The notes: generated by a model not told the origin, from the letters alone. Counted from the stretch's first letter, positions 34,778 through 43,451 are shown. The stretch: DNA of 64,000 bases from CAZFLD01 sp964519835 (GCA_964519835.1 CAZFLD010000005.1:35867-99866); one strand, 5' to 3'. Program-made: numbers and translations.

Positions 34778-34794
34778 TTGGCACACCCTTCGCT
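34778..34794 (+). promoter_or_regulatory. Sigma54 (-24/-12) promoter of amtB-glnB
   Basis: TTGGCAC, then five bases, then TCGCT. The invariant GG and GC pairs are at the required spacing, and only one position of the -12 core TTGC departs from consensus. It lies 45 bp upstream of the amtB start codon, just after a sigma54 activator gene. Nothing else was recognised in 34615-34839 apart from the two upstream sites. Confidence 0.8.
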
Positions 34795-34839
34795 AAAGCG
34801 GCACCAGCAAACACTTTTTTAGGAGGATTGTAGCCAACC

Positions 34840-36246
34840 ATGAAACAACTACTGTCGCTTGTTCTCTGCGTAGTGGTTTTTCTACTCATTGCGACGCCGG
34901 CATTCACGCAGGATGCAACGGCGGTGCCCTACACTTATGGTGAGGGCGATGATGCAGTTACCACTACAGTTGCGGATCGATTGGACGACTATTCGGCGTC
35001 CTTCGATATGATCTGGCTGGTGCTCGCCGCGGCGCTTGTCTTTTTTATGCAGGCCGGATTTGCCATGGTAGAAACCGGCCTGACAAGGGCTAAGAGCGCG
35101 TCGAACATCCTTATGAAGAATCTGATGGACTTTTCCGTCGGAGCGGTTGCCTATTGGGCCATTGGATGGGCGCTGATGTACGGTGCCAACTCCGGTGAGG
35201 TCGGCTTTATTGGGTCGTCGCAGTTCTTTTTGGTCGGCGCTGATTCCACGGTCTATCGCGATTGGATGTTCCAGGTCGTGTTTGCCGCTACAGCAGCAAC
35301 GATTGTTTCCGGAGCCATGGCGGAGCGAACCAAGTTCACGTCCTACCTGCTCTACAGTGTGTTTATCTCCGCGCTGATCTACCCGATCTCCGGTCACTGG
35401 ATTTGGAGCAACAACGGCTGGCTGGGCGGACTCGGATTCCATGATTTTGCGGGATCCACCGTTGTTCATTCCGTTGGGGCCTGGGCCGCTCTTGTCGGTG
35501 CCATCTTGCTCGGACCTCGAAAGGGCAAGTACGTCAAGGTGAACGGAAAGGTCACCGCCAAGGCCATCCTCGGGCACAATATGCCGCTTGCTGCGTTGGG
35601 TGTATTTATCCTTTGGTTTGGCTGGTACGGGTTCAACGCCGGCAGTACGCTTGCGGGTACGGACCTCGACATCGCCCACGTCGCCACTACCACCACTCTG
35701 GCGGCCGGCACCGGCGCCATCGGCGCGATGATCATCAGCTGGATCATGTTCGGCAAGCCCGACCCCAGCATGTCGCTCAACGGTGCGTTGGCCGGTCTTG
35801 TGGGAATTACGGCGGGCACGTGGGTCATCAATCCCCTCGGTGCGGTTATCGTCGGCTTCCTCGCCGGCCTCATCGTTGTGCTGTCCGTCGAGCTCTTCGA
35901 CAAGGTGCTGCACGTCGACGACCCGGTGGGCGCAATTTCGGTCCACGGCGTCTGTGGAGTCTGGGGAACACTTGCAGTGGGGTTGTTCGCCGACGGCACC
36001 AAGGGCGGCGCCGGATCGGAAATCACCGGCCTGTTTTACGGAGGTGGCCTCGGCCAACTCGGTGTGCAGGCGCTTGGTGTGATTGCGGTGTTCGCCTGGG
36101 TCATGGTGACCGCCTTTATCCTCTTTGGAATTATTAAGGCAACCACCGGCCTTCGGGTAAGTGAGAAGGAAGAGATGCAGGGACTCGACATTAGCGAGCA
36201 TGCAAGCGAAGCCTATAGCGGCTTCCAGATCTTCCAGAACATGTAG
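34840..36246 (+). CDS. amtB: Ammonium transporter AmtB
   Basis: 468 residues with a cleavable signal peptide (to about AFTQD) and eleven membrane helices. Pore residues are visible: the first of the twin His in GSTVVHSVGAWAALVGA and the second in VHGVCGVWGT, plus the FMQAGFAMVETG entry helix. The start codon has TTAGGAGGATTG upstream. It conducts ammonium inward and is gated by PII, which is encoded 22 bp downstream. Expression probably depends on sigma54 and the preceding activator. Confidence 0.96.
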   Translation: MKQLLSLVLCVVVFLLIATPAFTQDATAVPYTYGEGDDAVTTTVADRLDDYSASFDMIWLVLAAALVFFMQAGFAMVETGLTRAKSASNILMKNLMDFSVGAVAYWAIGWALMYGANSGEVGFIGSSQFFLVGADSTVYRDWMFQVVFAATAATIVSGAMAERTKFTSYLLYSVFISALIYPISGHWIWSNNGWLGGLGFHDFAGSTVVHSVGAWAALVGAILLGPRKGKYVKVNGKVTAKAILGHNMPLAALGVFILWFGWYGFNAGSTLAGTDLDIAHVATTTTLAAGTGAIGAMIISWIMFGKPDPSMSLNGALAGLVGITAGTWVINPLGAVIVGFLAGLIVVLSVELFDKVLHVDDPVGAISVHGVCGVWGTLAVGLFADGTKGGAGSEITGLFYGGGLGQLGVQALGVIAVFAWVMVTAFILFGIIKATTGLRVSEKEEMQGLDISEHASEAYSGFQIFQNM

Positions 36247-36268
36247 GCCAAAGGAGGAGTAGAAACCA

Positions 36269-36610
36269 ATGAAATTAATCGTGGCCTATGTTCAGCCACA
36301 TAAGCTGAACGACGTTAAAGAAGAGCTTTACAAGACGGAAATCTTCAAGATGTCCGTCACAAATGCCCTGGGCTGCGGCCAGCAGAAGGGCTACACGGAG
36401 AGTTACCGTGGTGTCGATGTAGAGGTGAACCTCTTGAAAAAGACACGCATCGAGATTGCGGTTAATGATCAGTTTGTCCAGCCGACGATCGACGCCATAG
36501 TTCGCGGCGCTCGGACGGGTGAGATTGGTGACGGCAAGATTTTTGTCACGCCTTTGGAGGAGGTGATACGGATCAGAAGTGGAGAAAAAGGAAAGGACGC
36601 AATTGGATAA
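36269..36610 (+). CDS. glnK: PII nitrogen regulatory protein lacking Tyr51
   Basis: 113 residues, PII length and fold, with the ATP/2-oxoglutarate site GCGQQKGYTE and the signature GARTGEIGDGKIFV. In register with E. coli GlnB, Tyr46 is kept but residue 51, the uridylylated tyrosine of the T-loop, is valine (GTA, 36419-36421). Control is therefore expected to rest on ATP, ADP and 2-oxoglutarate binding and complex formation with AmtB. AAAGGAGG-type ribosome binding site upstream. It forms the amtB operon, closed by the terminator at 36636. Confidence 0.95.
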   Translation: MKLIVAYVQPHKLNDVKEELYKTEIFKMSVTNALGCGQQKGYTESYRGVDVEVNLLKKTRIEIAVNDQFVQPTIDAIVRGARTGEIGDGKIFVTPLEEVIRIRSGEKGKDAIG

Positions 36611-36635
36611 TTAGTCCATTGTCACTTCGTGCCTC

Positions 36636-36673
36636 ACGGGGCTGTTCTACGTAGTGGGACAGCCCCGTTTTCT
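36636..36673 (+). terminator. Intrinsic terminator after amtB-glnK
   Basis: ACGGGGCTGT and ACAGCCCCGT form a perfect 10-bp stem with a 13-nt loop, directly followed by TTTTCT. It separates the PII gene from the adenylyltransferase gene. Confidence 0.9.
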
Positions 36674-36694
36674 ATGCTCTGATATACTCGTCCC

Positions 36695-39600
36695 GTGTCA
36701 GATCCCACTAACCCTCCAGGACCCAACCACCCAAACGATTTGATCGACCGCTTCGTAGAGCGCCTCGGAGAAGCCAATCGCGACGCCGTGTCACGTCTGT
36801 TTTCCATTCTTTCATCTTCGTTTATCCGGGACTCCTCTCCCGATTCGCTCCTCGCCTACGCGAGAGCCGCCGTCGAAGTGCCCAACAATGCGCCGTGTCT
36901 TGTGGAAGTTGTGGAAAACGACGATCGGCACGTTACGGTAACAATTGTTGCGCCGGATTACCCTGCGGAGTTTGCCGCCATCACAGGACTCCTTTCTGCT
37001 GCAGGGCTGGACATTCAGTCGGGCCAAGTGCACACAACGGCCGGTCCGGCGCCCGGCAAGATAAGCTATCGCGAGGCGCGCCGGATGCGGGCCCTCAAGA
37101 AACCCGCCACCGAGCCAAGCGGCCTGATCATCGATCGGTTTACCGGGATCGTTAGCACGGGAGAGGATAGCGCGGTCTGGGCCGGCAGGCTCAAAGAGCG
37201 TATGGCGACCATAACGAGGGTGCACCTCGAGGAACAAGCCACGGGAGGCGGCACTGCGACGGTAAAGCGAATGGTTGCTGAAGATGTTTCTGAGGCACTC
37301 ACGCGTGGAAACGACGCCGGCGAGGCACTACTCATGCCGGCCGAGATCGAGGTCCAGGCGGCCGTTGGCGGTAAGACGGCGATTATCCTTAAGGCCGAGG
37401 ATACGCCGTTTTTCTTGTACGCCGTTTCCACGGCGCTGTGGCTCAGCGGCGTAACAATAGATTCGGTAGAAATCACGACCCTCGGCGATCGTCTCGAGGA
37501 TCGGTTTATAGTTACCGGCGTTGACCCCGCGGACGAGGATGCTGCCGCGGCCGTGCGCCTTTCGGTCGCCTTTACTAAACAGTTCACGTCATTCCTACCG
37601 TCGGCGCCGGACCCGTACCAGGCCCTTATTCGTTTCGAACAGCTCCTGTCGGACATGTTGGACGCGGGCGAGATCTCAACGGCGGCAAACCTCACCAATC
37701 CCGTGTTTATGCGCGGCTTAGCCAAAATCCTCGGCACAAGTGACTTCCTGTGGGAAGACTTTATCAGGGGACAGTACGAGTCGCTGTTTCCCGTCCTCGA
37801 TCAGATCGGCTCAGCAAGTCTAGAAGAGTCCGAGGTCAGGGCAACCCTCGAGAAAGCGCTCAAAGAGGCGGACGGGTTCGAGGCAAAAAAGGCCCTTCTC
37901 AACCAGTTCAAAGATAGAGAGATTTATCGGATCGACCTGGACCACATCGTTCGGCGCCAGGCGGACTTCTTTTTCCTCGGCCGGCGACTTACTTCCCTTG
38001 CCGAGGCGGTTATCCAGGCCGCCCTGTCAATCGCTGAACCTCCTCTTGTTAGACGACATGGCCGGCCGGCGTCGGCGGGGGGACTTCCCGCGGTGTACGG
38101 GGGGTTTGGCCTTGGCAAGCTGGGCGGCGCGGCTCTTGGTTACGCCTCCGACATCGAGCTGCTTTTTATCTACAGCGACAGCGGACAAACGGATGGGCCC
38201 GAATCCATTACTAACTCTGAGTACTTCGAACGTTGGTTTCGCGAAGCTATCTCCATAATCGAAACAAAACGCGAGGGCATTTTTAGCATCGATCTGCGTC
38301 TCAGGCCTCACGGGTCCGCCGGTCCCGTAGCCGTCGCTCTGGAGCAGTTTGTCAACTACTACTCCCCCGCAGGCCCCGCCCACAGTTTTGAGCGACTGGC
38401 ACTGGTGCGCATGCGAGGTGTTGCCGGGGATTTGGTGTTTTGCCGGCGCGTGGAGCGACTTCGCGACGACCTGATCTATACTCGTCGGGCAATCGACCTA
38501 GACAGCCTAAAGGGTCTACGAAAAAAACAGCTGGTTGAGAAGGCGCCCGGGACGAGGTTCAACGCAAAGTTCAGCGCCGGCGGCCTCGTGGACCTCGAGT
38601 ACACCGTGCAAATTCTACAGATTGTCCATGGGGAGTCCCACGAGAGCCTCCGGACACCGCGGATTCACGAGGCACTGCGCGGCTTGGGCGCGACCGGTGC
38701 GATCGGAAACGACGAGGCCGATCGACTAATCCAGGCGTATCGGTTTTTCAGGCGTCTTATTAACGCGCTGCGGATGCTCCGGGGGAACGCATCAGACCTC
38801 TTGCTCCCCCCCTTCGACTCCATAGAATTTCGGCATGTGGCACGACGGGCAGGTTACGTCTCCGGAGAAACCATGAGCGCCGTCGAGATGCTCCGTCTGG
38901 ACGTAGAAACATGGAGCGCAACCGTCCGGGTGTTTGTGGAGCGCCAGCTCGGCCGACGTATTGGTAAAGACGTCCCTGTTGCGGGCATTGCGGACGTGGT
39001 TCTTTCGCCGGAGGACGATCCGGCGGCGTTTGAGGAATTCTTGCGGCAGTCGTCGCTCGCCGACCCCCAGCGGGCCTTTTACGCCATCAGGAGCCTGTGT
39101 GGCGACGGCGAGCGCCGGGAGGCTGCGGTAGGGGTGTTGGTCTTGTCCTGGGACCTTATTGTCGCGGCGCCGGACCCGGAGGCCTGCTTGGTCACGTGGG
39201 ACAGATTCGTCGCTTCTCTGCGTGACCCAATCGACCATTTTCGTGGGCTGCTGTCGCAGCCACGACGCCTCGAGTTCCTCGTGGGCATCTTCTCTCACAG
39301 CAAGTTTCTCTCCGAAGTCTTGATTCGCAACAACAACATGCTCGAGTGGGTAACCGACCCCGCCCGGGTCGCGAAGCGCCGCAACTTCGAGTCTATGTAT
39401 CGGGAACTGAGCGAGTTGCGCCGCTTCTCGGCATCAGATACGGAGTGGCTTCGAAGCTTGAGAGAGTTTCGTACACGGGAAATTCTCAGGATCGGAACCA
39501 GGGATGTATGCCTCAAACGACCAATAGAGGGCATTGTCGCCGAGCTGTCGGACCTGGCGCGAGCGGCCTGTACGCTGGCGCTCGAGCAAGCAGCTTCGGA

Positions 39601-40498
39601 GGTGGCCGGCGTTACCGACCACGAGATCCTCGACGCTTTTGCGCTCTTTGCCTTTGGCAAGCTCGGAGGCGGCGAACTGAACTACAGCTCGGACATCGAT
39701 CTGTTGGGGGTCTATCGATCATTGCCCCGACTCAGCGCGGAAGACAATAGCAGGGTCTTCGGTGGGCTAATGACAACGCTCAGGTCGGCGCTCTCCACCC
39801 GTACTCCCGACGGCCATGTCTTCCGGGTGGACCTTCGGCTGCGGCCCTACGGCTCGGCAGGACCCGTCGCCCAGCCCATCGAAGCAATAGAGGACTACTA
39901 CAAACATCGCGCTTCGTTGTGGGAGTTGCAGGCTCTTCTCAAAGTTGGGTGCTTGGCAGGAAGCACGGACGTGGCGGCTCGTATGACCGACCTCGTCAAC
40001 TCCGCCGTGAGGCAGAAACACGATGTGGATTCCCTGTTTGAGAATATCCGGCAACTAAGATCTGCGGCTGCATCCCGCTCCGGCACCGGCGTCGTAGACG
40101 TTAAAGACGGGGTCGGCGGCATCCGCGACATCGAATTTCTCACTCAGGGGCTTCAATTGATCTACGCCACCGAAATCCCGGAGGTGTTGTCGGGTAACAC
40201 GTTCGAGGCGCTACGGAACCTCGATCGCCACCACCTCTTACCGGGCGCCATCGTCGACGAGCTCACACGGACGTACGTATACCTCCGGCGCATTGAGCAT
40301 CTTCTGCAGCTCTATGACGACAGGCAAACACACATTATTCCGGCAGACGAAGCAAAGCGAACCTCCCTCGCGCGTCGTATGGGCGAGACGCCCGAGGGCT
40401 TCGAGGCCCACCTCGACTCGACAATGATAAGAGTCAGAGAGTTATTCGAGACGTTTTTGCGCGCAGAGAGCGCTGTGAACCGGCAATACACCAGTTAG
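36695..40498 (+). CDS. glnE: GlnE-type glutamine synthetase adenylyltransferase with N-terminal tandem ACT domains
   Basis: 1267 residues from GTG 36695, against about 950 for ordinary GlnE. Two nucleotidyltransferase domains are clear. One is near residue 470 (GKLGGAALGYASDIELLFIY, later DLRLRPHGSAGP), the deadenylylase position. The other is near 985 (GKLGGGELNYSSDIDLLGVY, later VDLRLRPYGSAGP), the adenylylase position; each is followed by its helical domain. The first 300 residues are extra. VTIVAPDYPAEFAAITGLL/GLDIQSGQVHTT (about 80-118) and TPFFLYAVSTALWLSGVTID/TLGDR (about 232-262) read as two ACT domains like those that sense glutamine in GlnD. No glutamine synthetase gene is in the window. 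It lies after the amtB terminator. Confidence 0.88.
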   Translation: MSDPTNPPGPNHPNDLIDRFVERLGEANRDAVSRLFSILSSSFIRDSSPDSLLAYARAAVEVPNNAPCLVEVVENDDRHVTVTIVAPDYPAEFAAITGLLSAAGLDIQSGQVHTTAGPAPGKISYREARRMRALKKPATEPSGLIIDRFTGIVSTGEDSAVWAGRLKERMATITRVHLEEQATGGGTATVKRMVAEDVSEALTRGNDAGEALLMPAEIEVQAAVGGKTAIILKAEDTPFFLYAVSTALWLSGVTIDSVEITTLGDRLEDRFIVTGVDPADEDAAAAVRLSVAFTKQFTSFLPSAPDPYQALIRFEQLLSDMLDAGEISTAANLTNPVFMRGLAKILGTSDFLWEDFIRGQYESLFPVLDQIGSASLEESEVRATLEKALKEADGFEAKKALLNQFKDREIYRIDLDHIVRRQADFFFLGRRLTSLAEAVIQAALSIAEPPLVRRHGRPASAGGLPAVYGGFGLGKLGGAALGYASDIELLFIYSDSGQTDGPESITNSEYFERWFREAISIIETKREGIFSIDLRLRPHGSAGPVAVALEQFVNYYSPAGPAHSFERLALVRMRGVAGDLVFCRRVERLRDDLIYTRRAIDLDSLKGLRKKQLVEKAPGTRFNAKFSAGGLVDLEYTVQILQIVHGESHESLRTPRIHEALRGLGATGAIGNDEADRLIQAYRFFRRLINALRMLRGNASDLLLPPFDSIEFRHVARRAGYVSGETMSAVEMLRLDVETWSATVRVFVERQLGRRIGKDVPVAGIADVVLSPEDDPAAFEEFLRQSSLADPQRAFYAIRSLCGDGERREAAVGVLVLSWDLIVAAPDPEACLVTWDRFVASLRDPIDHFRGLLSQPRRLEFLVGIFSHSKFLSEVLIRNNNMLEWVTDPARVAKRRNFESMYRELSELRRFSASDTEWLRSLREFRTREILRIGTRDVCLKRPIEGIVAELSDLARAACTLALEQAASEVAGVTDHEILDAFALFAFGKLGGGELNYSSDIDLLGVYRSLPRLSAEDNSRVFGGLMTTLRSALSTRTPDGHVFRVDLRLRPYGSAGPVAQPIEAIEDYYKHRASLWELQALLKVGCLAGSTDVAARMTDLVNSAVRQKHDVDSLFENIRQLRSAAASRSGTGVVDVKDGVGGIRDIEFLTQGLQLIYATEIPEVLSGNTFEALRNLDRHHLLPGAIVDELTRTYVYLRRIEHLLQLYDDRQTHIIPADEAKRTSLARRMGETPEGFEAHLDSTMIRVRELFETFLRAESAVNRQYTS

Positions 40499-40878
40499 TC
40501 GTTGAAGCGAGAGATTATTTCGGGAAATTCGTAGAAGACAAGACCACGGTCGTCAACTTCCATCTTGACCCGGCTGTTGTCTACCATTCCCTGAACGGTC
40601 TCCTCGGCCTCCTGCACCGTAACACCGGTGTCTACGACAATGTCGGATACGGTTACCCTGCCCTTGAGCCGATACGCGATTTTGAAGATACGAGCCTCGA
40701 GCTTCCGACGGCGTGCCTCGTCGCGGTCGAAGTATTGTTCGTATGGACCGGCAACACCGTGCCTGTTTGACCACGGAAGCCTGTCATCCCGCCGATGGTC
40801 TCGCAGAAAACCTCTCCCGAGGCGAAGCGCAACAAAAAAAATCGCGAACGGTATGAGGAAAAATGGGAAAAAATACAT
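40495..40878 (-). CDS. Small membrane-anchored winged-helix-like protein
   Basis: 127 residues from ATG 40878 with GAAGG seven bases upstream. One N-terminal membrane helix (YFFPFFLIPFAIFFVALRL) and a basic linker precede a C-terminal helical region (IFKIAYRLKGRVTVSDIVVD, then VQEAEETVQGMVDNSRVKM). The latter looks like a winged HTH used for sensing or protein contact. No family name can be given. It is convergent with glnE, with stop codons overlapping by four bases, and lies 53 bp downstream of the FGGY kinase start-to-stop direction on the same strand. Confidence 0.6.
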   Translation of the reverse strand: MYFFPFFLIPFAIFFVALRLGRGFLRDHRRDDRLPWSNRHGVAGPYEQYFDRDEARRRKLEARIFKIAYRLKGRVTVSDIVVDTGVTVQEAEETVQGMVDNSRVKMEVDDRGLVFYEFPEIISRFND

Positions 40879-40931
40879 CAAGCGCCTTCTTTGTCCTCTG
40901 CCTGGTAGTATATCGCCTCGGAGGTCCGGAA

Positions 40932-42311
40932 TCAATTGTCGAGGAATCGGGAGTGGTCGCGCCGATAGGCTTGATACCCCTCTTCAAAACGAGCGTGGTT
41001 GCGTGTGTTGGGCGTATACTCCCTGACGATCCGTACCACGCGTCCGGCGGCCTCCGCCGGGCTGTCGGCCAAACCCATTCCCGCCAGCGCGGCACAGAGG
41101 TTCCCGGTAAGCTCCGCATCGACAATCCGCGGCACAAGGAGGTGTTTGCCCGTGATGTCCGCCTTCATCTGGTTCCAGTGGTGGTTTTTCGCTTGCCCGC
41201 CGGATAATCGGATCGACGAAAAGCTACACCCGGCCCCCTCGAGGATATCGACCGCCTCCCGAACTGCGTAGCCGATAGACTCCACAACCGCCCACCCCAT
41301 TTCGGCGCGGCCATGTTCGGCACCTAGGCCAACAAACAGCCCCTTAGAGAACTCCCAACGCGCTCCGACGTGGACCGACGGGAAAAAACGTGGGAGGTCT
41401 TGTGACGTCGAGGCCGAGGCAATCCGGTCGAACATCGCGCCGTAAGGCACTTGTTGCTGGCCGGACACACGCCGGAACCATTCAAAGATGCGGCCTGTAG
41501 AGGAGAGAACCGCCGCAACGTTGTATAGGCCGGGCACCGCATGGGGCAGACACCGGAGCCCCGGGTCTACGAGCCACCGGTCGCGACAGTAGTTGATGCC
41601 TTCGCTTGTTCCGGCGCGGTCACACACCCGGCCCGGCACCGTGGTGTCGGTGCCGATAAGCGAAACGAGGAAGTCGGGACCGCCGGCGTAGACCGGCGTA
41701 CCCGGCGCGAGACCAAGCTCCTCCGCCGGTCCCTCACGTACGATACCCAGGTTGGACCCCACTGGAACCACATCGGGAAAGCAGGCAGGATCAAAACCGT
41801 AGGCCTCTATGCCGGCGTGGTCCCAGATATAGGGCAAAAACTCATCCGAGGGGCTGATGGTGGCGAGCTTGCCCGTGAGGTAGGCACACAAATACTCCGG
41901 ACACCCTACAAAATGGCGGGCGTCCCGGAACCGCCCCGGACTCCACCGGGCATAGTACGCGAGTTTTGGCAGAAAAAACGATGGAATACCCGCAATTCGA
42001 TCTTCGTAGGTGTCGTACCAGGGGATCGCATTGCCTACCGGTTCGAGACTCTTGTCTATCGCCACGATTGTGGGCCCGTTGCCGCTTACCGCGACCGCAT
42101 CCACCTTCCGAGCGTCGGCGCCAAACGACAAAAGAGCTGACTTGAGCGCATGTATCCACTCGCGCGGGTCCAGTCCGGGTTTTTCGTCTCCCGGTGAGGC
42201 CCGAACCGGTACCCGGGCAAACCCTCTCAGCGCGCCTGTCAGATCCAGTATTCCGATCTTGAGTGAGGATGTTCCTGCGTCGACGGCCAGCAACGTACGA
42301 GGTTCGGGCAC
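40932..42311 (-). CDS. FGGY-family carbohydrate kinase (xylulokinase-like)
   Basis: 459 residues. The two actin-like lobes are clear: LLAVDAGTSSLKIGILD (phosphate 1), DAVAVSGNGPT, YAGGPDFLVSLIGTD with the catalytic Asp, DRAGTSEGINY, and SGGQAKNHHWNQMKADITG near the C terminus. It phosphorylates a sugar or polyol; the substrate is not decided by sequence. The start must be GTG 42311, since an in-frame stop lies 12 bases upstream. There is no room for a ribosome binding site after the predicted transcription start. It is divergent from a nucleoside-type ABC transporter, suggesting the kinase may handle the imported sugar moiety. Confidence 0.9.
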   Translation of the reverse strand: MPEPRTLLAVDAGTSSLKIGILDLTGALRGFARVPVRASPGDEKPGLDPREWIHALKSALLSFGADARKVDAVAVSGNGPTIVAIDKSLEPVGNAIPWYDTYEDRIAGIPSFFLPKLAYYARWSPGRFRDARHFVGCPEYLCAYLTGKLATISPSDEFLPYIWDHAGIEAYGFDPACFPDVVPVGSNLGIVREGPAEELGLAPGTPVYAGGPDFLVSLIGTDTTVPGRVCDRAGTSEGINYCRDRWLVDPGLRCLPHAVPGLYNVAAVLSSTGRIFEWFRRVSGQQQVPYGAMFDRIASASTSQDLPRFFPSVHVGARWEFSKGLFVGLGAEHGRAEMGWAVVESIGYAVREAVDILEGAGCSFSSIRLSGGQAKNHHWNQMKADITGKHLLVPRIVDAELTGNLCAALAGMGLADSPAEAAGRVVRIVREYTPNTRNHARFEEGYQAYRRDHSRFLDN

Positions 42312-42314
42312 AGG

Positions 42315-42329
42315 CTGTGAATATCACAG
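42315..42329. promoter_or_regulatory. 15-bp palindromic operator in a divergent promoter
   Basis: CTGTGA-ATA-TCACAG, a perfect six-base-arm palindrome, overlaps the predicted -10 of the kinase promoter and lies just upstream of the -35 of the BMP promoter. Placement suits a repressor controlling both transcripts. The half-site resembles CRP-type TGTGA, but the spacing is three, not six. Confidence 0.6.
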
Positions 42330-42346
42330 GCAGGTCGACGGGTCAA
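42318..42346 (-). promoter_or_regulatory. Promoter of the FGGY kinase
   Basis: On the minus strand: TTGACC, 17-bp spacer, TATTCA. The predicted start coincides with the GTG start codon at 42311, implying a leaderless mRNA. Confidence 0.55.
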
Positions 42347-42363
42347 TTGAATGTGATTATTAT
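42335..42363 (+). promoter_or_regulatory. Promoter of the BMP-type transporter operon
   Basis: TCGACG, 17-bp spacer, TATTAT. The predicted start is at or next to the ATG at 42370, again with no Shine-Dalgarno, so the mRNA may be leaderless. Confidence 0.5.
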
Positions 42364-42369
42364 CCTGCC

Positions 42370-43428
42370 ATGCAAACACCTCGAATCACTGTGCGCCGAT
42401 TCTCCATGTTCCTGCTTTGTAGCCTTTTCCTGCTTCCTACTCTTGTCTTTGCAAGCGGGTCCGAGGAGCAGCGCGACGACGTATTCCGCGTCGGCGTGTT
42501 TGTGCCGGCCGGCGCCGTCGAGGGCAGCCCGACCTACGAGATGCTTGTCGAAGGCGCAACCAGGGCCGTCGAAGATTTAGAAACAGCGGAGATAAAGGTC
42601 GTCGAGGGCGGCTTCAACCAGGCCCTATGGGAAGAGGGGCTGGCCGGAATGGCAGCCGGCGGCGAATACGACCTGCTTGTCACGTCGAACCCCTCAATGC
42701 CCGCCTTGGCGGCAGCGGTAGCCGAACGATTCCCCGGACAGAGGTTTTTAGTTATGGACGGGTACCTCGAGGGCAATCGGCAAATCCATACTGTTCTCTA
42801 CAATCAGCGTGAGCAAGCCTTTTTGGTCGGATACTTCGCCGGGTTGGTCACCACGGGAAACATGGAGTTTTCTAATCCCGACCTCCGTGTCGGCCTCCTC
42901 GCCGGTCAAGAGTACCCGATTATGAACGACGTAATCCTGCCGTCCTTCCAGATGGGCGCACGATCGATCAATAAAAACATCGAGGTGGATTTCCGAGTGC
43001 TCGGCAACTGGAACGATGCGGCAAAGGCCGGCGAGCTTGCCACCAGCATGATTGATCGCGGCGTCGATGTGATTTTAACAATCGCGGGCACCGGTAACCA
43101 AGGCGTTGTGGGAGCCGCTCGATCCCGCGGTGCCTACGTCTTGTGGTTCGACTCGGCCGGTTACGCCCTCGCGCCGCGCTTTATCATCGGTAGCGCCGTG
43201 GTCCGCCAGGACCAAGCAACTTACGAGCGGGTCGCGTCGGCTATTCGTGGTGAGCTTGCCTTCGGCGAAGCTGAAATCCTTGGTGTTCGAGAGGGTTTTG
43301 TCGATTTTGCGGACGAGGACCCACTCTACGAGCTTCACGTACCGCAGAGCATTCGAAACGAAATGGCGGACCTGGTGGCGCGGATGCAGTCCGGTGAGCT
43401 CCACCTGGATATGGAGCTGTCGTTTTAA
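42370..43428 (+). CDS. BMP/PnrA-family substrate-binding protein
   Basis: 352 residues with a signal peptide ending LVFASGS. There is no lipobox Cys, so it is secreted rather than a lipoprotein, unlike most family members. The BMP fold is recognised from FRVGVFVPAGAVEGSPTYEM, GFNQALWEEGLAGMA, YNQREQAFLVGYFAGL, VDVILTIAGTGNQGVV and LWFDSAGY. Family members such as TmpC/PnrA bind purine nucleosides. It heads the operon with the ATPase and two permeases that follow. Confidence 0.88.
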   Translation: MQTPRITVRRFSMFLLCSLFLLPTLVFASGSEEQRDDVFRVGVFVPAGAVEGSPTYEMLVEGATRAVEDLETAEIKVVEGGFNQALWEEGLAGMAAGGEYDLLVTSNPSMPALAAAVAERFPGQRFLVMDGYLEGNRQIHTVLYNQREQAFLVGYFAGLVTTGNMEFSNPDLRVGLLAGQEYPIMNDVILPSFQMGARSINKNIEVDFRVLGNWNDAAKAGELATSMIDRGVDVILTIAGTGNQGVVGAARSRGAYVLWFDSAGYALAPRFIIGSAVVRQDQATYERVASAIRGELAFGEAEILGVREGFVDFADEDPLYELHVPQSIRNEMADLVARMQSGELHLDMELSF

Positions 43429-43451
43429 GCAATGCCAAACTAGGACAAAAC

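Noticed and set aside
34882..36201. Long open frame (over 400 codons) antisense to amtB
   Set aside because: It is the mirror of a well-conserved transporter gene in GC-rich DNA, its product has no recognisable domain, and composition is dominated by His, Asp and Gly as expected from antisense reading.
36611..36694. glnE as part of the amtB-PII transcript
   Set aside because: A strong intrinsic terminator at 36636-36673 separates them, so glnE probably has its own, unrecognised promoter or depends on read-through.
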